From Quadrisphaera sp. INWT6 (GTDB taxonomy: Bacteria > Actinomycetota > Actinomycetes > Actinomycetales > Quadrisphaeraceae), in the NCBI RefSeq assembly GCF_015390235.1, contig NZ_VUOH01000006.1, forward strand, positions 248,001-312,000: DNA of 64,000 nucleotides. Reading direction: 5' to 3'. This document shows, piece by piece, positions 36,867-45,731 of the stretch. Positions within the stretch are counted from its first letter, which is position 1; each line of letters begins with the position of its first letter. The notes beneath the pieces are model-generated. The model saw only the letters and a list, made by a program, of their open reading frames with translations, was not told the origin of the DNA and searched no databases. The position numbers were made by a program, and so were the translations under genes.

Positions 36867-37649
36867 TCAGCGGCTGCGGCGCGACCGCCCGCGCTCGGCG
36901 GCCAGCGCCTCCCGGCGGGTGGTGAAGACCGACGGCGCCGCCTCGGCCTCCGCGGCGGGAGCGGTGGTGGCGGTGGTGGCGGCCAGGAAGACGGGGGCGG
37001 CGTCGGTGGCGGGCCGCGGAGCGGGGACGAGTCCGAGGAGCGCCGCCCGGCGGTCGAGGCGCTGCTCGCGGCTGGCGAGCTGCCGCTGGAGGTGGGCGCT
37101 GGTCTCCCGGACGTCGACGGCGTCGAGCACCACCGGCAGCTCGCGCAGCGCCACGGCCAGGCCCCGCGTGCCCGCCACCGTGGTGCCGGTCTCGAGCAGG
37201 ACCGCGGGCAGGGGCTGGGAGGTCAGGCACAGGACGGCGCGGACCGCGTCGCGGTGCTCGTGGCGGAGCAGGGAGGCCACGTCGGCGGCGCGCCGTGCGA
37301 CCGCCCGACCCTCGCGCACCCCGTCGCGCCGGCCGAGGCGCAGCCCGCCGTCGGGGGTGAGCCGCCAGGGGCGGGCGTCGACGTCCACCACGACGACCCC
37401 GCCGGGCCCGACCATCAGGTGCGCCGGTCCCGCGGACCAGCGCCCCGGCCAGGTGAGACCGCCCAGGACGGTCCAGCCCTCAGCGGTGAGCTCGTCGAGG
37501 ACGGCGTCCAGCGCGGGCTCGGAGAGCGGGGCCGGGCGCTGCGGGGCGCTCGAGGTGGCGCTCGAGGAGGCGCGGAGGGCGGCGCGCAGCCCGCCGCGCG
37601 GCGCGCGCTGGGCGGGGACGCCCGTCTCGGTCGGGGTCAGCAGGGTCAT
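36867..37649 (-). CDS. NERD-like (nuclease-related) domain protein
   Basis: About 260 residues. The central part reads LDELTAEGWTVLGGLTWPGR then AHLMVGPGGVVVVDVDARPW, the pattern of the NERD domain (a predicted nuclease fold: conserved GPxGVxxID). In standard members the last strand ends in a lysine (IDxK); here DVDARPW replaces it, so nuclease activity may be absent. The C-terminus is Ala/Thr-rich then basic (RGRSRRSR). ATG 37649 precedes a long Ala/Arg-rich leader. Confidence 0.65.
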   Translation of the reverse strand: MTLLTPTETGVPAQRAPRGGLRAALRASSSATSSAPQRPAPLSEPALDAVLDELTAEGWTVLGGLTWPGRWSAGPAHLMVGPGGVVVVDVDARPWRLTPDGGLRLGRRDGVREGRAVARRAADVASLLRHEHRDAVRAVLCLTSQPLPAVLLETGTTVAGTRGLAVALRELPVVLDAVDVRETSAHLQRQLASREQRLDRRAALLGLVPAPRPATDAAPVFLAATTATTAPAAEAEAAPSVFTTRREALAAERGRSRRSR

Positions 37650-37722
37650 GCGGCGACGGTCCGCCCGAGCGAGCGCTGCGCCGAGCACCGTGCGTCACCG
37701 TCACCTCCTCAGCGTCACGACC

Positions 37723-38244
37723 TCACCCGTCCAGCTCAGCGCTCACGTCAGAGGCACCCCCGCGCGGCGCCCTGACCTCACCGGCCACCGGAGCCGTCAC
37801 CCACCGCTGCGCGACCGCCACCGCGGCGACGACGACGGCCTCCACCACGAGCAGCGCCGTCAGCTGCTGCGCCCAGCCGTGCAGGCTGAGCGACATCCAC
37901 AGCCAGGCGAGCCACCCGACCAGGGCCACCGGGCACCACAGCAGTCCGACCAGCACGAGCCAACGGCTCCGGGGCCTGCGGACGGCGAGCACCAGGCCGG
38001 TCGCAGCACCCACCGCGGCGGCCGGGAGCGACAGCGCGGCACCGACGAGCGCGCCGAAGAGCAGCACGACGCCGAGGTCCTGGAAGCCGTCCCCGCCGGC
38101 ACCCGAGGCCGTCGGGAGCAGCGTCGAGAGCACCACCAGAGCGACCCCGACGAGCGCCCCCGTCCCGACGCCCACCGCGACGTACCGCACGACCGCGGTG
38201 AAGAACGCGGTGCTCCACACCCCGGGCACTGCGGCCGTGATCAT
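37723..38244 (-). CDS. four-helix membrane protein of unknown function
   Basis: About 173 residues with helices near 18-40 (YVAVGVGTGALVGVALVVLS), 58-88 (LGVVLLFGALVGAALSLPAA), 97-120 (WLVLVGLLWCPVALVGWLAW) and 128-150 (LLVVEAVVVAAVAVAQ). The C-terminal tail is polar. ATG 38244 gives the shortest plausible N-terminus. No family recognised. Confidence 0.6.
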   Translation of the reverse strand: MITAAVPGVWSTAFFTAVVRYVAVGVGTGALVGVALVVLSTLLPTASGAGGDGFQDLGVVLLFGALVGAALSLPAAAVGAATGLVLAVRRPRSRWLVLVGLLWCPVALVGWLAWLWMSLSLHGWAQQLTALLVVEAVVVAAVAVAQRWVTAPVAGEVRAPRGGASDVSAELDG

Positions 38245-38372
38245 CCCGGCAGTGTGGCCCGGGAGCGCGCCGGTCGGGTGGACCTGGGCCGCTGGCCCAG
38301 CCGCGCCGCCACCGCAGCGGTCAGACTCGACGGGACGCACCGACGAACCACGCCACCGACGAGAGGTCCCCG

Positions 38373-39314
38373 ATGAGCAGCGCAGCCCCCACCCCCGACG
38401 GCGACGGCGGAGCCCCGCGGCGCCGCTGGCCCGTGGTGGTGCCGGTCGCCGGGGTGCTCGTGGCAGCGCTGGTCGGCGGGGCGCTGGCTGTCAGCATCTT
38501 CCGCAGCGGGGGCAGCGGCGACGCCGCCAGCGGGCCCACCGCGGGCCCGTCAGCGCCGCCGTCGTCCTCCGGAACCGCGTCGGGCGAGCCCTCGGCGGCA
38601 CCGACGGGCAGCTGCGGCCCCACCAGCGGTGACCTGCGCTTCGACACCGAGATGACGGCCGCCGACGGGCACGCCGTCCCGTACAGCGTGAGCCTCCCGG
38701 CCGACTACTACTCCAGCTGCCAGCAGTACCCGGTCCTGTTCGCGCTGCACGGGCGCGACCAGACCAACGCGACGTTCCTCGTGGACGGCGAGGAGATGCG
38801 CAAGGCCGTCGACGACGGCGTGCTGGACGACGTCGTCATCGTCACCCCGGACAGCAACCGCGACGGGCGCTGGGAGGGCCAGTACGACACCGACTTCATC
38901 GACGAGCTCATCCCCCACGTCGAGCAGACCTACCGCGTGCAGCCGGGGCCGGAGCACCGGCTGCTGGTGGGCTTCTCGATGGGCGGGCACGGCGCCTTCC
39001 GGTTCGCCGTGCTGCACCCCGAGATGTTCGCCGCGACGTGGGCGGTCGACGGCGCCATGAGCCGCCAGCCCACGGACTACCTCGCGAACCTCGACGCGGT
39101 GCGCGCCGACGAGCCGCTCATCGTCAGCGTGGGGGGTGACCTCAACGGCGACCGGGTGGAGGAGGTCATGGACCTGTTCGCCGCGCAGGGCGTGGACCTC
39201 CCCTACGAGCGACTGCCGCTCGACCACGAGTTCGCCCTGTTCGTCGACGCCGACCGCGCGGCCGGGTGGCCGACCGTGAAGGCCCTGCAGGCCCGCCTCG
39301 GCCAGACCTCCTGA
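38373..39314 (+). CDS. membrane-anchored putative esterase (esterase D/antigen 85-like alpha/beta hydrolase)
   Basis: 313 residues. A signal anchor at about 20-42 (VVVPVAGVLVAALVGGALAV) is followed by a Ser/Pro/Gly-rich stalk (residues ~45-80) and an alpha/beta hydrolase of the esterase D type: YSVSLPADYYSSCQQYPVLF, oxyanion strand LFALHGRDQTN, nucleophile GFSMGGHGAFR, acid LIVSVGGDLNGD and histidine LDHEF near the C-terminus. The catalytic triad therefore looks complete. It likely acts outside the membrane on an ester. GAGAGG 5 bases upstream supports ATG 38373. Confidence 0.87.
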   Translation: MSSAAPTPDGDGGAPRRRWPVVVPVAGVLVAALVGGALAVSIFRSGGSGDAASGPTAGPSAPPSSSGTASGEPSAAPTGSCGPTSGDLRFDTEMTAADGHAVPYSVSLPADYYSSCQQYPVLFALHGRDQTNATFLVDGEEMRKAVDDGVLDDVVIVTPDSNRDGRWEGQYDTDFIDELIPHVEQTYRVQPGPEHRLLVGFSMGGHGAFRFAVLHPEMFAATWAVDGAMSRQPTDYLANLDAVRADEPLIVSVGGDLNGDRVEEVMDLFAAQGVDLPYERLPLDHEFALFVDADRAAGWPTVKALQARLGQTS

Positions 39315-39353
39315 CTCCCCCCTCGATCATGAGAGTCCGGAGCACTCTCCCCT

Positions 39354-39370
39354 CGTGATCATGGACGTCC
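39354..39370. repeat. family B intergenic motif, copy 1
   Basis: CGTGATCATGGACGTCC, preceded by a related but changed copy (cgatcatgagagtcc, 39324-39338). The same 17-base core, in either orientation, is at 44736, 59966 and (one base changed) 63975. It joins a TGATCA palindrome to a GGACGTCC palindrome. Confidence 0.8.
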
Positions 39371-39400
39371 GCCACCCCACCGACCCCCGGGAGACCGCCC

Positions 39401-39991
39401 GTGGCTGACCTCACCCGTTCCAGTGACGCCGAGTCGTACGCCGCAGCTCTGCTCGTCGGCCAGCGCACCCGCCTCCGCGCGCTGCAGGAGTCCGACCTCC
39501 CGGTCCTCGACAGGTGGTGGCAGCACGTCGACACCACGACCCTGCAGCGCGACGCCGTCGTCCCCCAGCCGGCCGGGTCAGCGGTCGACCAGTTCCGCCG
39601 GTGGAGCGCCAACGACCCCGCGAGCCCCGACGTCGGCTTCAGCGTCGTCGACCTCACCGACGAGCAGCTCGTGGGTCACGTGACGCTGTGGGGCGCGACG
39701 TGGCGCACGCGCACCGCGGAGCTCGGCGTCATCATCGGCGACGAGCACCGCGGCCGCGGCCTCGGCACCGACGCGCTCCGCGTGCTCCTGCGGCTCGCCT
39801 TCGACGACCTCGGCCTGCACCGGGTCGAGCTGCGGACGCCCGCGTACAACGACGCGGCGCTCGCTGCGTACCGACGGGTCGGCTTCGCTGAGGAGGGACG
39901 ACGTCGAGAGGTCACCTTCCACGCGGGCCACTGGCACGACGAGGTGCTGATGTCCGTGCTCGACCACGAGTGGGCCGCGCGAGACTCCTGA
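39401..39991 (+). CDS. GNAT acetyltransferase, RimJ/RimL type
   Basis: 196 residues. The acetyl-CoA site is seen as GVIIGDEHRGRGLGTDALRV (Q/RxxGxG/A variant, about residues 107-126), followed by DDLGLHRVELRTPAYNDAALAAYRRVGFAEEGRRRE, the characteristic RimJ/RimL C-terminal signature (Asn-x4-5-Ala-Tyr-x-Lys/Arg-x-GF). Transfers acetyl groups to an amine, either a protein N-terminus or a small molecule. GTG 39401 follows a weak GGGAG. Confidence 0.9.
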   Translation: MADLTRSSDAESYAAALLVGQRTRLRALQESDLPVLDRWWQHVDTTTLQRDAVVPQPAGSAVDQFRRWSANDPASPDVGFSVVDLTDEQLVGHVTLWGATWRTRTAELGVIIGDEHRGRGLGTDALRVLLRLAFDDLGLHRVELRTPAYNDAALAAYRRVGFAEEGRRREVTFHAGHWHDEVLMSVLDHEWAARDS

Positions 39992-40106
39992 CGCGACCGG
40001 GCCCCACCTGCCCGGAGCGGACTGGTCGAGGTGGAGGAGCAACCTCGGGCCCGCTCAGACGTCTATCCCGTGAGGCCGCTGCCGCGGTGGCCGGCGAGGA
40101 GACCCC

Positions 40107-40664
40107 GTGATGCGCGTGAGCGCCCCGAAGGCCGACGACGACCACCCGCCCCCGGCGGTCGCCAGCTCCTTCGACGGGCTGTTCACCGCCGAGTGGGCGC
40201 GGGTCGTCCGCACCGCGCTGCTGCTGGTCGACGACGACGCCAGCGCCGAGGACGTCGCGCAGGAGGCCTTCGCCGGGCTGCTGCGCCACTGGGACCGCCT
40301 CGACGACCCGGCCCGGGCGCGGGCGTACCTGCACCGCGCCGTCGTCAACGGGGCCCGGTCCGTGCTGCGCCGGCGGCGCACCGCGCGGGCCTGGACCCCG
40401 CCGCACGACGTCGCCGGGCCGTCCGCGGAGGAGCTCGCCCTCCTCGGTGACCAGCGCCGCGAGGTGCTGGCCGCCGTCGCCCAGCTGCCGGAGCGGCAGC
40501 GCGAGGTGGTGGTCCTGCGCTACTGGTCGCACCTCGACGAGGCCGCCACCGCCGCGGCGATGGGCATCAGCCGCGGCACGGTGAAGTCGACCGCGCACCG
40601 CGCCCTGGCGTCGCTGCAGCGCCGCCTCCAGTCCGACCCCTCCGCGCCGGAAGGCCAGCGATGA
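40107..40664 (+). CDS. RNA polymerase sigma factor, SigE-like ECF family
   Basis: 185 residues. Region 2: FTAEWARVVRTALLLVDDDA then SAEDVAQEAFAGLLRHWDRL. Region 4: QLPERQREVVVLRYWSHLDE then AMGISRGTVKSTAHRALASL, the DNA-contact helix-turn-helix for the -35 element. The sequence resembles the actinobacterial SigE-like (SigE70) ECF group. AGGAG at 40097-40101 lies 5 bases before GTG 40107 and 8 before ATG 40110; either may be used. The stop overlaps the following membrane gene (ATGA), pointing to that gene as its regulator. Confidence 0.9.
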   Translation: MMRVSAPKADDDHPPPAVASSFDGLFTAEWARVVRTALLLVDDDASAEDVAQEAFAGLLRHWDRLDDPARARAYLHRAVVNGARSVLRRRRTARAWTPPHDVAGPSAEELALLGDQRREVLAAVAQLPERQREVVVLRYWSHLDEAATAAAMGISRGTVKSTAHRALASLQRRLQSDPSAPEGQR

Positions 40665-42160
40665 GCACCCTCGACGACCGCCGCGACGACGCCCTCGACC
40701 AGCTGCTCACCGACGCGCTCGGCGCCCGGGCGCACCTCAAGCCCGTCGACGCCGCGGCGGTGGAGCACCACCGCGCGCAGGTGCACGCAGCCGTCGAGGA
40801 CGGCGTGGTCAGCCTCGACGTCGACGGGGCCGACCCCGCCGGGCGCCGCACCGCGTGGGACGACGACGGCCAGCGCCTGCGTCGTCGCCGCCCCCCGAAG
40901 CGGCTGGTGCTGGGGCTCGCGGCGGCTGCGGCCGCCGCCGTGGTGGCCATCACCGGCGTCGGGGTCTTCGGCTGGGGCGGCTCGACGAGCACCCCGCCGG
41001 CGTCGCCGGCCGAGGTGGCGGCGTCGCAGCGGTGGCAGGACTACGAGCTCCTCGACCGCCCGCAGGACGACGAGGACCGCGAGGGCCTCGCCGAGCTCGG
41101 TGAGCCGGTGGTGCCCGGCTCGGTCCGGCTGCTCGCTCGGCTGGGCGAGATCTCGTACTACGCGGGGTTCGACCCCGACGGTCGGCTCGCGTGGTCGGTG
41201 CTCCACCCGTCGGGCAGCGAGGGAGGCACGTCCCTGCAGCCGTCGTCGCCCGAGCCGCTGGAGGTCTCCGACGGGAGCGCGTCCCCGGCGCTGTGGCTCG
41301 TGCCCAAGGGCGCCGACACCTCCGGCCTCGTGGCGCGCGGCTTCGTGGCGCTCCTGCCCAGCGTCTGGGTGGACGCCGACGCGCTCGGCACCGCGGAGGA
41401 CCTCTTCGCCCGGCTGCGTGCACCGCAGACCGACGACGACGCCCTCCCCACCGGCTTCGATGCCGACACCACCGGCGACATGACCCCGGAGTCCGTGCGC
41501 AAGCTCGCCCAGGAGGGACCGAAGAGCCTCTACCTGGGCACGTCGGCCTCGGGCGAGGTCTGCCTGGCGATCGTCGACGGCGGCACCGCCGGGAGCAGCT
41601 GCCAGACGCCCGTCGTGGTGGCGTCGGAGGGGATGTTCGTCGGTCTCGGCGGCCCGGAGGGGTCGACGACGGCGTGGCTGGCCCCCGACGACCTCGACAC
41701 CTCCGGGTGGCCGGCCCTCGGGCGCCGCCAGCTGACGCTGAACCTCTGGTACGCCCAGCCCGAGGACGACGGCCCCGACCCCGCGGCACACCGGCTGGAG
41801 CTCGCCGACGGCACGACGGTGTTCACGGGCGTCCAGCGCGTCAGCGATCCGTCCGACGCACTGGTCAACGGGCGGGTCGTCGTGCTGGACGGCGGGTGCC
41901 TCGGCCTCGACGACGGCACGCGGACCGGCGTGCTGGTGCTCCAGCAGGGCACCGCGGTGCTCGACGGGGGCCGGGGACTCCTCACGCCAGCCGGGACGAT
42001 CATCAGGGTCGGTGACACCGTCGTCGGCACCGACGGTGGCAGCGGCGTCGCGGGGACCGGCCTGCAGGAGGCGTGGAAGGCCTCGGCACCTGCGTGCTTC
42101 GCGGGCCGCGAGGTCACCGCCGTCGACGTCACGGGGATCGTGCCGCCCGAGGCCGACTGA
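40661..42160 (+). CDS. single-pass membrane protein, putative anti-sigma partner of the ECF sigma factor
   Basis: 499 residues: a ~80-residue cytoplasmic part (DDALDQLLTDALGARAHLKP), a basic stop (RRRRPPKR), one helix at ~85-107 (LVLGLAAAAAAAVVAITGVG) and a ~390-residue external domain with four cysteines (CLAI, CQTP, GGCLG, PACFAG). The arrangement and ATGA coupling with the sigma gene suggest it holds or releases the sigma factor in response to an outside signal. No classic zinc anti-sigma (HxxxCxxC) motif is present, so the assignment is by context. Confidence 0.65.
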   Translation: MSTLDDRRDDALDQLLTDALGARAHLKPVDAAAVEHHRAQVHAAVEDGVVSLDVDGADPAGRRTAWDDDGQRLRRRRPPKRLVLGLAAAAAAAVVAITGVGVFGWGGSTSTPPASPAEVAASQRWQDYELLDRPQDDEDREGLAELGEPVVPGSVRLLARLGEISYYAGFDPDGRLAWSVLHPSGSEGGTSLQPSSPEPLEVSDGSASPALWLVPKGADTSGLVARGFVALLPSVWVDADALGTAEDLFARLRAPQTDDDALPTGFDADTTGDMTPESVRKLAQEGPKSLYLGTSASGEVCLAIVDGGTAGSSCQTPVVVASEGMFVGLGGPEGSTTAWLAPDDLDTSGWPALGRRQLTLNLWYAQPEDDGPDPAAHRLELADGTTVFTGVQRVSDPSDALVNGRVVVLDGGCLGLDDGTRTGVLVLQQGTAVLDGGRGLLTPAGTIIRVGDTVVGTDGGSGVAGTGLQEAWKASAPACFAGREVTAVDVTGIVPPEAD

Positions 42161-42181
42161 CCCGCCCTTCCGCTCGGTGAT

Positions 42182-42214
42182 CGTGGGGCGGTCGGCCACT
42201 CCGACCGCCCCACG
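42182..42214 (+). terminator. strong hairpin terminator after the sigma/anti-sigma pair
   Basis: Perfect 14-base stem CGTGGGGCGGTCGG (42182-42195), 5-base loop, complement at 42201-42214, starting 22 bases after the stop codon. No T tract follows. Confidence 0.8.
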
Positions 42215-42216
42215 TG

Positions 42217-42285
42217 GTGTCGATCTTGGCGTCCCTTCCCTCTGTGAGCGCTCACAGGGAGAAGGAACGCCAAGATCAACACACT
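42217..42285. repeat. long near-perfect palindrome, family C
   Basis: Arms GTGTCGATCTTGGCGT... and ...ACGCCAAGATCAACAC pair across a central GTGAGCGCTCAC with few mismatches, spanning about 68 bases. The outer end overlaps the stop codon of the convergent acetyltransferase gene (42276-42278). The core GATCTTGGCG recurs at 59999-60008. Confidence 0.8.
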
Positions 42286-42710
42286 GTGAGGTCCATCAGC
42301 CCGCTCTCGGTGGGCCGGAAGCCGCACGCGTCGACGTAGAAGGTCCGCAGGCCTGGGACGAAGTCGACGTGGAGCCACTCGCAACCGGCCGTGACCGACT
42401 CCTGCCGTGCGCGCGCCACCAGAGCGGTGCCGATGCCGAGGTGGCGGGCGTTCGCGGCGACCACCACGTCCTGCAGCCAGGCGTGCGCACCGCCGTCCCA
42501 CACGACGACGAGGAACCCCACCAGCTCGCCCCCGCGCCGCGCGGTGACCCAGCCCAGGCAGTGCTCCTCCACGCGACGCGCCCAGTCGGACTCCTCGTCG
42601 GTGTGCACGCGGGCGCCGAAGGCCTCCGCGTGCAGGCGGTCGACCTCGGTGCTGGTGATCTCGCCGCGCCAGCGGGTGTCGGTGTCCACCCCGGGACCCT
42701 CGCCGCCCAC
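42276..42710 (-). CDS. GNAT acetyltransferase
   Basis: 144 residues. LGWVTARRGGELVGFLVVVW gives the central strands, VVVAANARHLGIGTALVARA the acetyl-CoA loop (xxxxGIGxA, residues ~81-100) and VDFVPGLRTFYVDACGFRPT the C-terminal strand-helix with the FY..CGF pattern. Substrate unknown. GTG 42710 is the longest start; GTG 42689 (before DTDTRW) is an alternative. Its 3' end lies inside the family C palindrome. Confidence 0.85.
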   Translation of the reverse strand: MGGEGPGVDTDTRWRGEITSTEVDRLHAEAFGARVHTDEESDWARRVEEHCLGWVTARRGGELVGFLVVVWDGGAHAWLQDVVVAANARHLGIGTALVARARQESVTAGCEWLHVDFVPGLRTFYVDACGFRPTESGLMDLTVC

Positions 42711-42735
42711 GCGACCAGGGGCAACGGGGTTTCCG

Positions 42736-43404
42736 TCAGCAGATCCCGTGCAGGGCGCACCGCCCCTGCTCGCCGAACAGGACCACAGCCGCCATCGCCG
42801 CCAGCACCACGGCGTTCCAGACCATCGCCCACGGGCTCCCCTGCACCTGGGCGCTCAGAGCGCGCACCCGCGAGCGACCCACGCCGTCGTCGCGCGCTCC
42901 CTGACGCGCCGCCGCGCGGGCGAGCCGACGGCGGAAGACGAGCACGAGGACGGCTGCCACCAGGAGCGCAGCGGCGACGGCGGCACGCCAGGGCTCCACC
43001 ACGGGATGATCATGTCGCTCCACCGCGGTCCGTGCCAGCGGTGCAGGCGCTCCGGCGGCCGCGCCAGAGGGCTCGGCCGCCGCGGCGTCGTCTGGCAGCT
43101 CCTGGACCACCGCGGAGTGCTCGGCGACCGTCGTCGCGCCGTCGTCCTGCGCCGGCCCCACCGCGGCGGGGAGCATCACGACGCCGCAGACCACCACCCC
43201 GGCGGCCGCAGCGGCAGCGACCGGCGCCCAGGCCCGACGACGGTGACGGCGCCGCGCCGCAGCAGCCAGGGTCTGCGCCACCAGACCCCGCACCTCGTCG
43301 GCACCGGCCGACCCGGGGCGCAGCGCGGCGCGCAGGACGTCGGCCGCCTGCTGCTCCTGCGCGCTGCGCTCCGGCGAGGGGTCCACGCCGACCAGACGCG
43401 CCAC
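42736..43404 (-). CDS. membrane protein of unknown function
   Basis: 222 residues. A cytoplasmic N-terminal part (~55 residues, RRRHRRR at its end) leads to a helix at ~58-80 (WAPVAAAAAAGVVVCGVVML), then an external loop, a second helix at ~140-160 (AAVAAALLVAAVLVLVFRRR), a basic region, and a last helix near 200-215. No family recognised; the layout resembles membrane regulators. GTG start. It precedes the acetyltransferase gene with a 25-base gap. Confidence 0.6.
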   Translation of the reverse strand: MARLVGVDPSPERSAQEQQAADVLRAALRPGSAGADEVRGLVAQTLAAAARRRHRRRAWAPVAAAAAAGVVVCGVVMLPAAVGPAQDDGATTVAEHSAVVQELPDDAAAAEPSGAAAGAPAPLARTAVERHDHPVVEPWRAAVAAALLVAAVLVLVFRRRLARAAARQGARDDGVGRSRVRALSAQVQGSPWAMVWNAVVLAAMAAVVLFGEQGRCALHGIC

Positions 43405-43525
43405 GGCTCCGATCTGTTGCTGGTCCGCTGACCGGCGGGTGCATCAGGACGGCCCCGTCCGGCGTCGTGCTCCGTGAGGGCGCCCGCGGCGGAGCGCCCG
43501 CACCACGACAGGACGGTGGACGGTC

Positions 43526-44722
43526 ATGCGCTCGACCAGGTCAGCGGCGGCAGCGGCAGCCGTCGCGGGGGTCGCTCTGCTCAGCGCGTGCGGCGGCGGG
43601 GCGGCAGCCGGCTCCGCACCGGTGCTGCAGGGGCGGGTCTCCTTCTACGGCGCCCTCCCCGACGACCGCTCCTCCGGTCTGCTCGTGCTCGACCTCGCCA
43701 CCGGGGAGCACGTGCGCGCGGGCGACCAGCAGGAGGCGTGGGACGCCGCGTGGCTGGGTCCCGACCGCGTGGCCGTGGTCCGCGGCGGTCAGCGGATCCG
43801 GACCGACGGCCCCGGTGAGCTGGTCCTCGCCGCCGCCGACGGCTCCGACGCCGGGATGCGCGTCGACGGGGTCGGCGACGTCAGGGAGGTCGCCGCGAGC
43901 GACGACGGCGAGCGACTGGCCCTGCTCGGCCGCGCCGAGCACTCATCGGGCGACTGCCTCGGGCCGGCCCCGGCACCGATGGGCCTCTACCTCGCGGACG
44001 GCGACGGCAGCGGGGTGCGCCGCGTGGCCGACCTCCCGGTGGTGTCGCACTCGCTCGCCCTCTCACCGGACGGGCGGACCGCTGCGGTGCTCGACCGCGG
44101 TGACGACGCGTCGCTGCCCGCCGGTGGGGACTGGTGCGCACCGGGCGCGGAGCGGCTGGTGCTCGTCGACACCGCGACGGGCGCCTCCCGGCCGGTCGAC
44201 GGCGTGCCGGCGCTCCTCGGCGTCCCGCGGTTCTCCCCCGACGGCACGACCCTGGTCCTCGACGGCGGTGACGAGGGCTGGGCCGACCGCGACGTCGTGC
44301 TGGTCGACGTCGCCACCGCTGCCGCCCACCGGCTCGAGACGCCGGAGGCCGCGGAGACCTCCCCGGTCTTCTCGCCCGACGGCCAGCGCCTCGCGGTGCT
44401 GCGGCGCTCGGCGGAGGGCGCCGCCGAGGAGACGGCGGCCATCGCCGTGGGAGGGGTCGGGGCCACCGACCTCGTCGACGTCGTGCGGACGGGCACCCAG
44501 GACGAGGACCTCGCCTGGACCGCTGACGGGAGCCACCTGCTGTTGGTCGGAGCCGTGGTGGAGGCGGCGTGCGGTCCCGGGGTGGAGCTGGGACCCGAGT
44601 GCGACGTCGCGACGGCCGTCCTCGACGTGCGCGCCGTCCCGGTGACCGGTGGGCAGCTGCACCGGGTCTCGGACGCGGTCAGCGGGGGCCAGGCGGGCCT
44701 GGCGGCGGCGCCCACCACCTGA
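43526..44722 (+). CDS. beta-propeller (TolB/WD40-like) lipoprotein
   Basis: 398 residues. The signal peptide ends in a lipobox (VAGVALLSACGGG, cysteine near residue 22), so the protein is lipid-anchored outside. Repeating blades contain SPDGRTAAVLDRG, FSPDGTTLVLDGG and FSPDGQRLAVLRR, the SPDG motif of TolB/PD40 propellers. Probably a protein-binding or scaffold function, with no catalytic signature. ATG 43526 has GGACGG upstream, a weak ribosome site. It converges with glsA. Confidence 0.82.
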   Translation: MRSTRSAAAAAAVAGVALLSACGGGAAAGSAPVLQGRVSFYGALPDDRSSGLLVLDLATGEHVRAGDQQEAWDAAWLGPDRVAVVRGGQRIRTDGPGELVLAAADGSDAGMRVDGVGDVREVAASDDGERLALLGRAEHSSGDCLGPAPAPMGLYLADGDGSGVRRVADLPVVSHSLALSPDGRTAAVLDRGDDASLPAGGDWCAPGAERLVLVDTATGASRPVDGVPALLGVPRFSPDGTTLVLDGGDEGWADRDVVLVDVATAAAHRLETPEAAETSPVFSPDGQRLAVLRRSAEGAAEETAAIAVGGVGATDLVDVVRTGTQDEDLAWTADGSHLLLVGAVVEAACGPGVELGPECDVATAVLDVRAVPVTGGQLHRVSDAVSGGQAGLAAAPTT

Positions 44723-44735
44723 CCGGGGACGTTCC

Positions 44736-44752
44736 GGACGTCCATGATCACG
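44736..44752. repeat. family B intergenic motif, copy 2
   Basis: GGACGTCCATGATCACG, the exact complement of copy 1, in the 25-base space between two convergent stop codons. Followed by aggggt as in other copies. Confidence 0.8.
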
Positions 44753-45679
44753 AGGGGTGGGCGGCGAAGACGTGCAGGTCGAGCGCCGTGCTGAGCTCCT
44801 GGCAGGCGAGGTGGCCGCGCACGCTGGTGCCCTGCTCGTCCAGCGGCGGGCTCACCACGGCCGCGCCCAGCACGCCCGGCGCCGCGAGCACGATCCCGCC
44901 CGCCACGCTCGACTTCGCCGGCACCCCCACGCTGCGCATCCAGCGGCCCGAGCCGTCGTAGACGCCGCAGGTGGCCATGACGGCGACGACGTCGCGGGCC
45001 ACGTCCGGCGGGACCACGCGCTCGCCCGTGACGGGGTTGCGCCCCCGAGCGCCAGCGTGGCGCCCATCACCGCCAGCGACCTCGCGTCCACGAGCACGGC
45101 GCACGCGCGGGCGTAGACGGCCACGGCGTCGTCCGCCCCGACCCGCAGGGTCCCCTCGCTGCGCATGAGGTGCGCCAGCGCGTGGTTGCGGTCGCCGAGG
45201 AGGTGCTCGCTGCGGGCGACGCGGTCGTCCACGCGGAGCGCCGTCCCGGCGAAGGCCGAGAGCCCGCTGACGATGCGCTCGGCGCGGGCGTCGACGTCGT
45301 CGCCGTCCACCAGCGACGCCGTGAGCAGGGCACCCGCGTTCACCATGGGGTTCGGCGGCCGCCCCGTGCCGCCCTCGAGCTTGATGGCGTCGAAGGACTC
45401 ACCCGTGGGCTCGATGCCGACCCTGTCGAGGGCGTCACCCCCGGTGTCGAGCAGCGCGAGGGCGAAGAGGAACGGCTTCACCGCCGACTGCACGCTGAAC
45501 GGCGCGTCGGCCTGCTCGCTGGCGCGCACCTCGCCGTCGGGCAGCGCGAGGGCCAGGGCGCACAGGTCGGGGTCGGCGTCGGCGAGCTCGGGGATGCTGT
45601 CGTCGACCTCGCCGCCCCGCTCGGGCAGGAGGCGCCGGCGCAGGGCGTCGAGGTCGAGGTCCTGGGCGGAGCTGCTCAC
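44748..45679 (-). pseudogene. glsA: glutaminase, interrupted by an apparent single-base deletion
   Basis: Hydrolyses glutamine to glutamate and ammonia. From GTG 45679 the frame gives FSVQSAVKPF (the serine-x-x-lysine catalytic motif), PPNPMVNAGAL and MRSEGTLRVGADDAVAVYAR, all glutaminase signatures. At the CCCCC run 45042-45046 (GGGGG on the coding strand) the frame is lost: ALGG continues correctly as RNPVTGERVVPPDVARDVVA one base back, then VMATCGVYDGSGRWMRSVGV to the stop at 44748. One added G gives about 310 residues, the normal length. The downstream part is fully conserved, so the lesion is either very recent or a sequencing error. Confidence 0.88.
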
Positions 45680-45731
45680 CAGGCCAGCCTCACCCGCGCC
45701 CCCGCTGATCGCAGACCGGGCGACCGCCGCC